The notes beneath the pieces are model-generated. The model was not told where the DNA came from and searched no databases. It saw nothing but the letters and a program-made list of their open reading frames with translations. A stretch of 32,542 nucleotides of DNA from Nitrosovibrio sp. Nv4 (GTDB taxonomy: Bacteria; Pseudomonadota; Gammaproteobacteria; Burkholderiales; SG8-39): NCBI GenBank assembly GCA_945906765.1, contig CAMDRF010000033.1:1-32542 (forward strand), written 5' to 3'. Positions within the stretch are counted from its first letter, which is position 1. Each line of letters opens with the position of its first letter. Position numbers and translations under genes: made by a program. Shown one piece after another: positions 19,816 through 26,056 of this stretch.

Positions 19816-20181
19816 GTGGCTGACGCGCTTCTCGTTCTCCATTTCCTGATTGCCGGATTCATCGTTGCGGGGCTGGTCCTGGTGTGGATCGGCGCGCTGG
19901 CCCGCTGGGCCTGGATCCGCAATCCCTGGTTCCGTTACCTGCACCTCGCGGCCATCGTATTCGTCGCCGCCGAAGCCCTGCTCGGCATCGCCTGCCCGCT
20001 CACCGTCTGGGAAGACCTGCTGCGCGGCGGCGCGCGGCCCGATTCCTTCATCGGGCGCTGGGTCGCTCGCCTGCTCTACTACAACGCGCCGGAGTGGATG
20101 TTCACCGCGCTCTACGCGGCTTGGGCGGCGGCGGCGCTGGTGACACTAAGGTTGGTACCTCCAAGACGAAAGGGGCGCTAG
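19816..20181 (+). CDS. DUF2784 membrane protein
   Basis: 121 aa, GTG start. About three to four hydrophobic helices: LLVLHFLIAGFIVAGLVLVW, YLHLAAIVFVAAEALLGIAC and MFTALYAAWAAAALVTL, with ACPLTVWEDLLR between them, as in the DUF2784 family. Function unknown; inner membrane expected. Last gene of the Rieske run. The final 68 bp have a diverged second copy about 690 bp downstream, past the toxin-antitoxin remnant. Confidence 0.85.
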   Translation: MADALLVLHFLIAGFIVAGLVLVWIGALARWAWIRNPWFRYLHLAAIVFVAAEALLGIACPLTVWEDLLRGGARPDSFIGRWVARLLYYNAPEWMFTALYAAWAAAALVTLRLVPPRRKGR

Positions 20182-20217
20182 CGACTCCATTTCGCGGGCG
20201 AACAGAAGATTAACAGC

Positions 20218-20250
20218 TATGATCGATATCATGATAGATACCAATATGAG
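20218..20250 (+). promoter_or_regulatory. Candidate promoter/operator of the Phd-like antitoxin
   Basis: A small AT-rich island (unusual here) holds TATGAT at 20218-20223 as a possible -10 and the perfect palindrome TATCATGATA at 20227-20236, with related half-sites nearby (gatagata, ccaatatg). Antitoxins of this family typically repress their own promoters by binding such palindromes. GAGG at 20247-20250 is the antitoxin Shine-Dalgarno. Confidence 0.5.
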
Positions 20251-20257
20251 GACCTCC

Positions 20258-20545
20258 ATGAATATCCTCACCAATGCACAAATCAAGCGCCGCGGCATTG
20301 CCGCAGTCGAGGATGCGCTGCGCCGCGGGCCGGTGCATCTAATCAAGCGCAACCGGCAAGTGGGCGTGGTCGTCAGCGAAGCCGACTATGCGGCGGCGGC
20401 GGCGCGCTCTGGCGCGCAGCCTGGCGCGGCGGCGCAGCCGGATTTTCTCGACTGGTTCATGGCCGATCAACCAAGCGGCAAGCTCGACGCGGCCGGACTG
20501 CAGCGCCGCATCGCCAAGGAACGCGCTAGCTGGAACGAGCGGTGA
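20258..20545 (+). CDS. Phd/YefM-like antitoxin
   Basis: 95 aa. The N-terminal half has the Phd-type DNA-binding pattern (MNILTNAQIKRRGIAAVEDA, then GPVHLIKRNRQVGVVVSEADY). The C-terminal half (DFLDWFMADQPSGKLD to ASWNER) is the toxin-binding tail. ATG 20258 follows GAGG by 7 bases; the track's earlier start at 20219 lies in the promoter. Its stop overlaps the ATG of the PIN toxin remnant (TGATG), so this was a two-gene operon. The toxin is broken, leaving the antitoxin orphaned. Confidence 0.8.
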   Translation: MNILTNAQIKRRGIAAVEDALRRGPVHLIKRNRQVGVVVSEADYAAAAARSGAQPGAAAQPDFLDWFMADQPSGKLDAAGLQRRIAKERASWNER

Positions 20546-20773
20546 TGCTGTTCCTCGACGCGCGACCTTGAAGTGTTCGATGTCAGCGCGGCGGTGCTGG
20601 AGCGTGCCACCGAGTTGCGCGCCGCGCTCGGGTTGAGGACGGCGGACGCGATTCACGCCGCCACCGCGCTGTTGGCAGGTGCGCGCGCGTTCATTACGTC
20701 AGATGCGGGGTTCGAGCGGGTGCCGGGATTGAACGTGTGCCTGGTCAAACTTTCCGGGCGGAAGGTCAGATAG
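20545..20773 (+). pseudogene. PIN-domain toxin remnant (internal deletion plus frameshift)
   Basis: The first six codons read MLFLDA, the classic PIN N-terminus with the first catalytic Asp, in frame from the ATG that overlaps the antitoxin stop; that frame ends at a TGA a few codons later. In the +1 frame, from about 20561, follows the C-terminal PIN third: RDLEVFDVSAAVLERATEL, LRTADAIHAATALL and AFITSDAGFERVPG, with the late catalytic Asp residues. Roughly the middle half of a normal 130-140 aa PIN toxin is missing, and the two parts are out of frame. No nuclease activity is expected. Confidence 0.85.
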
Positions 20774-20800
20774 GCACCTCCTCGGTTGCCGGAACAGCTT

Positions 20801-20893
20801 GGGCTTTACTCCGCGTGGGCAGCGGCAGTGCTGTTCACATTGGGATTGGCGCCTCCGAGGCGAAATGGAGCAACGGATGCTGCAGGACTATAA
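20801..20893 (+). pseudogene. Detached 3'-end copy of a DUF2784 gene
   Basis: Reads GLYSAWAAAVLFTLGLAPPR, RNGATDAAGL and stop. This aligns with the end of the intact DUF2784 gene (ALYAAWAAAALVTLRLVPPR, RKGR): 16 of 23 residues and 49 of 68 bases match by my count (20107-20174 against 20801-20868). There is no start codon or upstream part of the gene. It must be a leftover from recombination or insertion at this locus. The TAA lies inside the TATAAT proposed for mntA. Confidence 0.8.
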
Positions 20894-20894
20894 T
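20889..20894 (+). promoter_or_regulatory. TATAAT -10 of the mntA-hepT module
   Basis: Perfect TATAAT followed by cccccgcc and the mntA ATG (20903); the predicted transcript start is about 2 nt before the ATG. No -35 match and no Shine-Dalgarno, so a leaderless or near-leaderless message is likely. Confidence 0.5.
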
Positions 20895-20902
20895 CCCCCG
20901 CC

Positions 20903-21193
20903 ATGCAGCCCTCTACTGCCCTCAGAAACCGCAAGGACCGCGTCCTTGAGATCGCGCGCGCGCACCGAATGCAGCGCTTGCGGGTATTCGGCTCCGTCTT
21001 GCACGGCACGGATCGGGAGGGAAGCGACCTTGACCTGCTCGTGGACGCCCCTCAGGGGACGACGCTTTTTGACCTCGCCGGTTTCGAGGAGGAACTGCGG
21101 GAAGCCTTGGGGGTGCCGGTTCAGGTGCTGACCGAAGGCGACCTGCCGCAGCGCATCCGCGGCCGCGTTCTCGCGGAAGCCAAGCCGCTTTGA
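20903..21193 (+). CDS. mntA: MntA-type nucleotidyltransferase antitoxin
   Basis: 96 aa minimal nucleotidyltransferase. The GSx10DxD active-site motif is complete: GSVLHGTDREGSDLD, followed by LLVDAPQGTTLFDL. In characterised MntA/HepT pairs the antitoxin adds AMP to a tyrosine of HepT and so neutralises it; the motif supports that role here. Its stop overlaps the hepT TTG start (TTGA), giving coupled translation. Confidence 0.88.
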   Translation: MQPSTALRNRKDRVLEIARAHRMQRLRVFGSVLHGTDREGSDLDLLVDAPQGTTLFDLAGFEEELREALGVPVQVLTEGDLPQRIRGRVLAEAKPL

Positions 21194-21540
21194 GCGAGCG
21201 GGACCTCGTCTATCTCGACAGCCTGGTTGATGCCGCCGATGCGATTCGCGAATTCATCGGTTCGCTTACCAAGGAAGAATTCTTCGCGCAACGGCTCGTG
21301 CGGGATGCTGTTCTGCGCAATCTGGAAGTGCTCGGTGAAGCCGCGGGCCGCGTGAGCGCCGAACTGCAGCGCGCGCATCCGGAGGTCGCATGGAAGAAGG
21401 CCGCCGGAATGCGCAACCACCTCGCGCATGGCTACTTGACGTTGAACATGGATCTGATCTGGGATACGGTAAAGCGCGACGTACCATCGATCGGCGAGCA
21501 GGCGCGAGCGATACGATCCAAACTTGAAGACGGCAAGTAG
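21190..21540 (+). CDS. hepT: HepT-like (DUF86) ribonuclease toxin
   Basis: 116 aa helical HEPN-domain protein. The catalytic RX4HXY motif is intact in GMRNHLAHGYLTLN (R-NHLA-H-G-Y), the same motif that carries the AMP-accepting Tyr in known HepT proteins. Other family stretches: LVRDAVLRNLEVLGEAAGRV. TTG start overlapping the mntA stop; ggaag lies upstream. Together with mntA it forms an apparently intact toxin-antitoxin module, in contrast to the broken PIN system next to it. Confidence 0.88.
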   Translation: MSERDLVYLDSLVDAADAIREFIGSLTKEEFFAQRLVRDAVLRNLEVLGEAAGRVSAELQRAHPEVAWKKAAGMRNHLAHGYLTLNMDLIWDTVKRDVPSIGEQARAIRSKLEDGK

Positions 21541-21593
21541 CGCTTCCAAGCCCAATCGCGCAGTGGCCGGACGCCATTGCGAGCCAGCGCGAT

Positions 21594-21800
21594 CTAATTC
21601 TGCAATCCTCTGCGCAATCCAATGGTGCGTTCAATCAGCCCGCGCTGAAACCTGAACTGATCGATTGCCCACTCGGCGTAGTCCTCGCTCGATTTGTACC
21701 AGTCCACGAAGTCGAGTCGCCTCAGGAGTTTGTCGTATTCCGGATCATCAAGTGCGCGATAAAAGACATCGTGCAAAATTTTCGTGCGCGCAGGATCCAT
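21594..21800 (-). CDS. Small hypothetical protein
   Basis: 68 aa, not recognised. It looks like a real protein, not a shadow: charged and aromatic, probably helical (ILHDVFYRALDDPEYDKLLR, then FVDWYKSSEDYAEWAIDQFR), with no competing gene on the other strand and a reasonable Shine-Dalgarno (gcaggt) 4 bases before ATG. It lies at the edge of the toxin-antitoxin patch. A role in that patch is only guilt by association. Confidence 0.5.
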   Translation of the reverse strand: MDPARTKILHDVFYRALDDPEYDKLLRRLDFVDWYKSSEDYAEWAIDQFRFQRGLIERTIGLRRGLQN

Positions 21801-21879
21801 GTGACCTGCCCCCGATATTCAGGCCGCCAAGTCCCCTCCGGAACAGCGAAGAGCACGGTTCCCTTGGACGATATTCAAG

Positions 21880-22779
21880 TTAGACCGTTGCGGTCCATGC
21901 AAAGAGCTGCCTGAACACTTCCTCGCGAATCTCGGCACGCGATAGCACCAGGTCGTGCAGCCCGCCCGGAAACTGGCGCACGCTCACGTTGCTGCCGAGC
22001 GTATGCGACCAGCGCGAGACCTGCTTCCAGTCGAGCACGATGTCGGCTTCGTCCGAGTGCATCGAGAGCATCGGGCAGGTGAGCGACAGTCCGGCGTGGA
22101 CTTTGGCGTGCGCCTCGAAGATCGCCCTCACCCAACCGAAATACGCCGGGAATCCCATGAGCGGCTTGAGCGCCAGGTCGAAATCCCATTCGCCATCCCA
22201 GTTCGTGTGAAGGCTTCGGACGTACGCAGGCAGGACGGAACGGGGATCGCTGGAAAACGGAAAATAGCGTCCAAGAAACGAGGCCAGCTTCAATTTCCTT
22301 CGCATTGCACCCTGGGCGCGCCAGTCGAAGAACGGGCTGTTGAGCCACAGCGCGCGCACGCGATCGCGCAGTTCGCCTTGGTGCTTGTACAGGGAACAGA
22401 TCAAGCCGCCGGTCGAGTGGCCGGCGAGCAGCACATCGGTGTCGATTTCCGCCAGGGCGCTCGTGATGTCGCCGTAGTACTCGGCTACATCCTTGCAAAA
22501 GCAGGGGTGCTGGTGCGGCAGCAGCGAACGGCCGTGCTTGCGCAGGTCAAGGGCGTAGAACGCATAACCTTCCGCGGCGAAGCGCTCGGCCATGTGGCGC
22601 TGGAAGAAATAATCGACGAAGCCGTGAACGTACAGGACAGTGCCTCGCACCGCGCCACTCCGCGCCTCGGGTACCGGCAGGCGCACCAGCGTCGCCACGA
22701 CGCGCCCGTCGTAGTCATCCGGCGCCGCGAGCTCGAGCGCCTCGAAGCCCGGCAGCAGGCGGTCAGGCTGCCACGCCAT
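21880..22779 (-). CDS. Alpha/beta hydrolase (serine esterase/lysophospholipase-like, S33 type)
   Basis: 299 aa. Oxyanion-hole region YVHGFVDYFFQRH, nucleophile elbow LLAGHSTGGLICSLY, acid residue near MHSDEADIVLD and catalytic His in FPGGLHDLVLSR, in the correct order. Resembles monoacylglycerol-lipase or PldB-like proteins (FYALDLRKHGRSLLPHQHP). Substrate unknown. No signal peptide, so probably cytoplasmic. The start overlaps the 3' end of queG by 17 bp, suggesting cotranscription. Confidence 0.85.
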   Translation of the reverse strand: MAWQPDRLLPGFEALELAAPDDYDGRVVATLVRLPVPEARSGAVRGTVLYVHGFVDYFFQRHMAERFAAEGYAFYALDLRKHGRSLLPHQHPCFCKDVAEYYGDITSALAEIDTDVLLAGHSTGGLICSLYKHQGELRDRVRALWLNSPFFDWRAQGAMRRKLKLASFLGRYFPFSSDPRSVLPAYVRSLHTNWDGEWDFDLALKPLMGFPAYFGWVRAIFEAHAKVHAGLSLTCPMLSMHSDEADIVLDWKQVSRWSHTLGSNVSVRQFPGGLHDLVLSRAEIREEVFRQLFAWTATV

Positions 22780-23821
22780 GACGTTCCAAGGCCCAATTCA
22801 CATGCTCGCGCACCAGCGCGGAGGAATGATCCGATTTTTGTTTGAGAGAGAAGATCACCTCGGGCGAGGTTGGCGCATTGCCCAATCCTACCGCCAGGTT
22901 TCTGAGCCAGCGCTCGTAGCCGATGCGCCGGATCGGGGAACCCTGCATGCGGCGGTCAAACTCTTCCTCGGTCCAGGCGAAGAGCTGGAGCAGGCTGGAG
23001 GAGTCCAGCCCGTTGCGGACCTGGAAGTCCAGTTCCGCTGAAGTCTTCGCGAATCCATTCCAGGGGCAGACCAGCTGGCAGTCGTCGCAGCCGTAGACGC
23101 GGTTGCCGATCAGCGGCCGCAGGTCTTCCGGAATCGGGCCTTTCAATTCGATCGTCAGGTAGGAGATGCAGCGCCGCGCGTCCAACTGGTAGGGCGCGGT
23201 AATGGCCTGGGTCGGGCAGATGTCGATGCATTTGCGGCAGGTGCCGCAATGGTTCGCAACGGGTGCATCCGTTTCCAGGTCCAAGTCACAATAAATTTCG
23301 CCAAGGAAAAACCAGGACCCCTGGCGATCGAGCAGCAGCGTGTGCTTGCCGCGCCAGCCGATGCCGGCGCGCACCGCCAGTTCCACTTCCATGACCGGCG
23401 CGGAATCGGCGAAGGCGCGATGGCCAAACGGCCCCACCTCGGACTCGATGCGTTCGCAGAGCTTCTGCAGGCGGCCACGCATCACCTTGTGATAGTCGCG
23501 GCCACGGGCGTAACGCGCGATGTAGGCCTGCGAAAATTCCTGCAACTCTCGCTCGACGGGCCCCGGAATGTCGGCCAGGTAATCCATGCGGCAGGAAAGA
23601 ACCCGCACGGTGCCGGGCACGAGATCCGCCGGTTGCGAGCGAAGCGCGGCGTGGCGCGCCATATAATCCATCTCGCCGTGCCATCCCATTCCCAGCCATT
23701 CGGCGAGGCGGCCGCCGGCGGCGGACAGGTCGACGTCCGCGATGCCGACCGCCTGGAAGCCGAGTTCGGCGCCCCAGAGTTTGATTTGATGCGGCTTGAT
23801 CCGATTCGCGAGCGCAGCCAT
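22763..23821 (-). CDS. queG: Epoxyqueuosine reductase
   Basis: 352 aa. Cobalamin- and Fe-S-dependent enzyme for the last step of queuosine tRNA modification. Two [4Fe-4S] clusters are visible: CGTCRKCIDICPTQAI and the second set in YGCDDCQLVCPWN. FADSAPVMEVELAVRAGIGW contains the catalytic Asp, and GKHTLLLDRQGSWFFLGEI matches the family. The C-terminus is HEAT-like. The start MAALANRIKPHQIKLWG removes 41 antisense residues in the track version. The ATG overlaps that of tsaE in a single CATG. A TAAGAT 8 bp before the ATG suggests a nearly leaderless message. Confidence 0.95.
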   Translation of the reverse strand: MAALANRIKPHQIKLWGAELGFQAVGIADVDLSAAGGRLAEWLGMGWHGEMDYMARHAALRSQPADLVPGTVRVLSCRMDYLADIPGPVERELQEFSQAYIARYARGRDYHKVMRGRLQKLCERIESEVGPFGHRAFADSAPVMEVELAVRAGIGWRGKHTLLLDRQGSWFFLGEIYCDLDLETDAPVANHCGTCRKCIDICPTQAITAPYQLDARRCISYLTIELKGPIPEDLRPLIGNRVYGCDDCQLVCPWNGFAKTSAELDFQVRNGLDSSSLLQLFAWTEEEFDRRMQGSPIRRIGYERWLRNLAVGLGNAPTSPEVIFSLKQKSDHSSALVREHVNWALERHGVAA

Positions 23822-24293
23822 GGCAGACCATCTTAGTTTGCCCGATGAGGCCGCAACGCTCCGGCTGGGCGACGCCTTGGCCGCCGGCGCGGCCAAGGGG
23901 CTGGTTTTGCACCTCAATGGGGAGCTCGGCGCCGGCAAGACCACCCTGGTCCGGGGCCTGATCCGCGCCCTCGGACACCCCGGCCGGGTGAAAAGCCCGA
24001 CCTACACCCTGCTTGAATCTTATGATCTTTTGAGATTAAACTTGTATCACTTTGATTTTTATAGATTCAAGGATCACTCGGAATGGCTGAGTTCTGGGTT
24101 CCGCGAGCACTTCAACCCCGCATCGCTTTGCATTGTGGAATGGCCCGAGCGGGCCGGGAATCTGCTCGCGCCACCGGACCTCGAGATCCAGCTGCAATAC
24201 GAGGCGCAAGCACGCAGCGCGAGGCCGGTCGCGCATTCGGCACCCGGCAAAGCCTGGCTGGCCGCTACCTTGTCGCGCTGGCGCTCCTCCTAG
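23820..24293 (+). CDS. tsaE: tRNA threonylcarbamoyladenosine biosynthesis ATPase TsaE
   Basis: 157 aa P-loop ATPase working with TsaB and TsaD on tRNA t6A. Walker A: LNGELGAGKTTLVRGLIRAL; then VKSPTYTLLESYDL and the FDFYRFKDHSEWLSSGFREH motif. The start MADHLSLPDE shares its CATG with the divergent queG. Codons 24018-24077 are strikingly AT-rich (16 of 60 bases G/C) within an otherwise GC-rich gene, including rare AGA and TTA codons. The 3' end overlaps the probable 5' end of amiC in another frame. Confidence 0.94.
   Translation: MADHLSLPDEAATLRLGDALAAGAAKGLVLHLNGELGAGKTTLVRGLIRALGHPGRVKSPTYTLLESYDLLRLNLYHFDFYRFKDHSEWLSSGFREHFNPASLCIVEWPERAGNLLAPPDLEIQLQYEAQARSARPVAHSAPGKAWLAATLSRWRSS
23830..23835 (-). 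promoter_or_regulatory. Candidate -10 (TAAGAT) for queG
   Basis: Minus-strand TAAGAT followed by ggtctgcc and the queG ATG (23821). The predicted transcript start is about 2 nt before the ATG. It lies in the tsaE coding region. No -35 match; weak call that gains support from the same spacing at other genes here. Confidence 0.3.
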
Positions 24294-25456
24294 GCGCCGC
24301 CTGCGCCCAGGCACAGGTCGTTTCAACACGCATCTGGCCGGCCAAGGACTACACGCGCGTCACGCTGGAGACGAAAGCCCAGATCAAGTTCCAGCTCTTC
24401 GCGGTAAAGAATCCCGAGCGGCTCGTTCTCGATCTGGAAGGGGCTGAACTCAGCCCGGCGCTCGCCGAGCTGGACGGCAAGGTCGCCACCGGCGATCCCT
24501 ATATCGACAAGCTGCGCGTCGGCCGCAACCGTCCGGGCGTGGTGCGGGTGGTGATCGACCTCAAGGCCGAAGTCAAACCGCAGGTGTTCATGCTCAAGCC
24601 GGTGGGCGAATACGGCCATCGCCTGGTACTCGATCTCTACCCGGTCGTGGCGCCCGATCCGCTCGCCGCGCTGATCGAGGCGGATGGCAAGCTGCCTAAA
24701 CCCACACAGGAGCCCGTCCCGCTCCCCGACAAGCCCAGAGTATCGCGCCTTGCAACCATCGTCATCGACCCCGGGCACGGTGGCGAGGATCCGGGTGCGC
24801 TCGGCAGGCTGGGCTCGCGCGAGAAAGACATCACGCTGACGATCGCCAAGCGCCTGAAGCAACTCATCGACGCCGAACCCGAGATGCGCGCGGTACTGAC
24901 ACGCGATGGAGACTTCTACGTCCCGCTGCAGACCCGCGTCGACAAGGCACGCCGGGTGAAGGCGGACCTGTTCGTCTCGGTGCACGCTGATGCGTTCATC
25001 CGGCCGCATGCGCGCGGCTCGAGCGTGTTCGCGCTCTCGGAACGGCGCGCGACCTCGGAAGCCGCCCGCTGGCTGGCGAAAAAGGAAAACGAGGCCGACC
25101 TGGTCGGCGGCGTGAACATCGACGTCAAGGACAGGTACCTGGCGCAGACGCTGCTCGATCTCTCGCAGACCGCGACCATCGAGCACAGCCTGCGCCTGGG
25201 CAACGCCGTGCTGGGCGAACTGGGCCACGTAAACACCTTGCACAAGGCGCAGGTCGAACAGGCGAGCTTCGCGGTGCTCAAATCACCGGACGTGCCCTCG
25301 ATCCTGGTGGAAACGGCGTTCATCTCCAACCCGGAAGAAGAAAAACGCCTCAACGACGAGATCTACCAGGACCAGCTCGCGCGCGCCATCCTCGGCGGCA
25401 TCAAGCGCTACCTCACCAAGCACCCTCCCCGTCCCTCACCCGTGGCGCTGAACTGA
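24140..25456 (+). CDS. amiC: N-acetylmuramoyl-L-alanine amidase (AmiC type, AMIN plus Amidase_3)
   Basis: About 438 aa. Splits septal peptidoglycan in the periplasm during cell separation. Hydrophobic export segment YLVALALLLGAACAQAQ; an AMIN domain (VVSTRIWPAKDYTRVTLETK to LVLDLYP); then the zinc amidase domain with IVIDPGHGGEDPGALG (His), FVSVHADAF (His) and ILVETAFISNPEEEKRL (catalytic Glu). The start is uncertain. From ATG 24140 the protein has an unusually long, arginine-rich region before the hydrophobic core and overlaps tsaE by 154 bp. No GTG or TTG lies closer; a CTG at 24254 would give a normal-length signal peptide. Confidence 0.9.
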   Translation: MARAGRESARATGPRDPAAIRGASTQREAGRAFGTRQSLAGRYLVALALLLGAACAQAQVVSTRIWPAKDYTRVTLETKAQIKFQLFAVKNPERLVLDLEGAELSPALAELDGKVATGDPYIDKLRVGRNRPGVVRVVIDLKAEVKPQVFMLKPVGEYGHRLVLDLYPVVAPDPLAALIEADGKLPKPTQEPVPLPDKPRVSRLATIVIDPGHGGEDPGALGRLGSREKDITLTIAKRLKQLIDAEPEMRAVLTRDGDFYVPLQTRVDKARRVKADLFVSVHADAFIRPHARGSSVFALSERRATSEAARWLAKKENEADLVGGVNIDVKDRYLAQTLLDLSQTATIEHSLRLGNAVLGELGHVNTLHKAQVEQASFAVLKSPDVPSILVETAFISNPEEEKRLNDEIYQDQLARAILGGIKRYLTKHPPRPSPVALN

Positions 25457-25541
25457 TCTCGTCTTCAGCCAGGCAATTTTGTCATGCCCGCACAGTCGCT
25501 GATTGCCGCCCCATCCTCCAATCCCAATTTGCCAATCCATC

Positions 25542-25994
25542 ATGTTTGAGTTCTCTCCAGAATCCGGCCTGTGGGGCCTGTTTGCCTCCGCCTTTATTTC
25601 CGCCACGCTGCTGCCTGGCTCCTCCGAAATTGTGCTCATCGGCTTGCTCGCCAAATATCCCGAGTTGCTCTGGACAGCCATCGCTGTCGCCACCATCGGC
25701 AACACCTGCGGCGGCATCACCTCTTATTGGCTCGGACGATTGTTCCCCAATCGCGCCGAAGGCCGGGCGCTTGAATGGCTCAAAAAATATGGGCTGTGGT
25801 CGCTGCTGTTCAGTTGGGTGCCGTTGTTTGGTGACGCGCTGTGTGTCGCCGCGGGCTGGATGCGGTTCAATTTCTGGGCGTGCATGGCGCTGTTTGCCAT
25901 CGGCAAGCTATTTCGCTATCTGTTGGTCGCGGGTGGCGCGACGTGGTTTTTTGCCACGCTGTGGCCGTGGGTGAAGGCGCCGTTTGGGTGGTGA
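25542..25994 (+). CDS. YqaA/DedA-like small inner-membrane protein
   Basis: 150 aa from ATG 25542 (MFEFSPESGLWGLFASAFIS). Hydrophobic helices include TLLPGSSEIVLIGLLAKYP, then GNTCGGITSYWLGRLFP and YGLWSLLFSWVPLFGDALCV, matching the SNARE-associated/DedA-type YqaA family, which sits in the inner membrane with poorly known function. Its base composition is visibly less GC-rich, with more TTG, TTT and AAA codons than its neighbours. It separates amiC from mutL, which are adjacent in many proteobacteria. Possible late acquisition; no mobile element seen. Confidence 0.82.
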   Translation: MFEFSPESGLWGLFASAFISATLLPGSSEIVLIGLLAKYPELLWTAIAVATIGNTCGGITSYWLGRLFPNRAEGRALEWLKKYGLWSLLFSWVPLFGDALCVAAGWMRFNFWACMALFAIGKLFRYLLVAGGATWFFATLWPWVKAPFGW

Positions 25995-26005
25995 GGGATG
26001 GGTTA

Positions 26006-26011
26006 TATACT
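26006..26011 (+). promoter_or_regulatory. Candidate -10 (TATACT) upstream of mutL
   Basis: TATACT at 26006-26011 predicts transcription from 26018, exactly the G of an in-frame GTG that opens the 12-codon ORF listed next. No good -35 is visible. Confidence 0.4.
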
Positions 26012-26017
26012 CCCCGC

Positions 26018-26056
26018 GTGAGCGCCCCGCATTTGCCAGGCACGTACCCGGCATGA
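26018..26056 (+). CDS. Putative 12-codon upstream ORF overlapping the mutL start
   Basis: GTG-initiated, reads MSAPHLPGTYPA then TGA. The stop overlaps the mutL ATG (ATGA). If the TATACT box is used, the GTG is the first codon of a leaderless transcript and ribosomes ending here would be placed on mutL, which lacks a strong Shine-Dalgarno of its own. Proposed from sequence layout only; too short for coding statistics. Confidence 0.3.
   Translation: MSAPHLPGTYPA

Noticed and set aside
20174-20530. GCGCTAGC at both ends of the antitoxin region as a possible target-site duplication
   Set aside because: Only 8 bases, one copy inside the antitoxin gene itself; chance match is more likely than an insertion scar.
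20182-20902. An insertion sequence carrying the toxin-antitoxin genes
   Set aside because: No transposase, terminal inverted repeats or short direct repeats are visible; homologous or illegitimate recombination explains the tail duplication better.
21801-21879. Two cgatattca motifs flanking this gap as a regulatory repeat
   Set aside because: Only 9 bases, no symmetry and no clear promoter partner.
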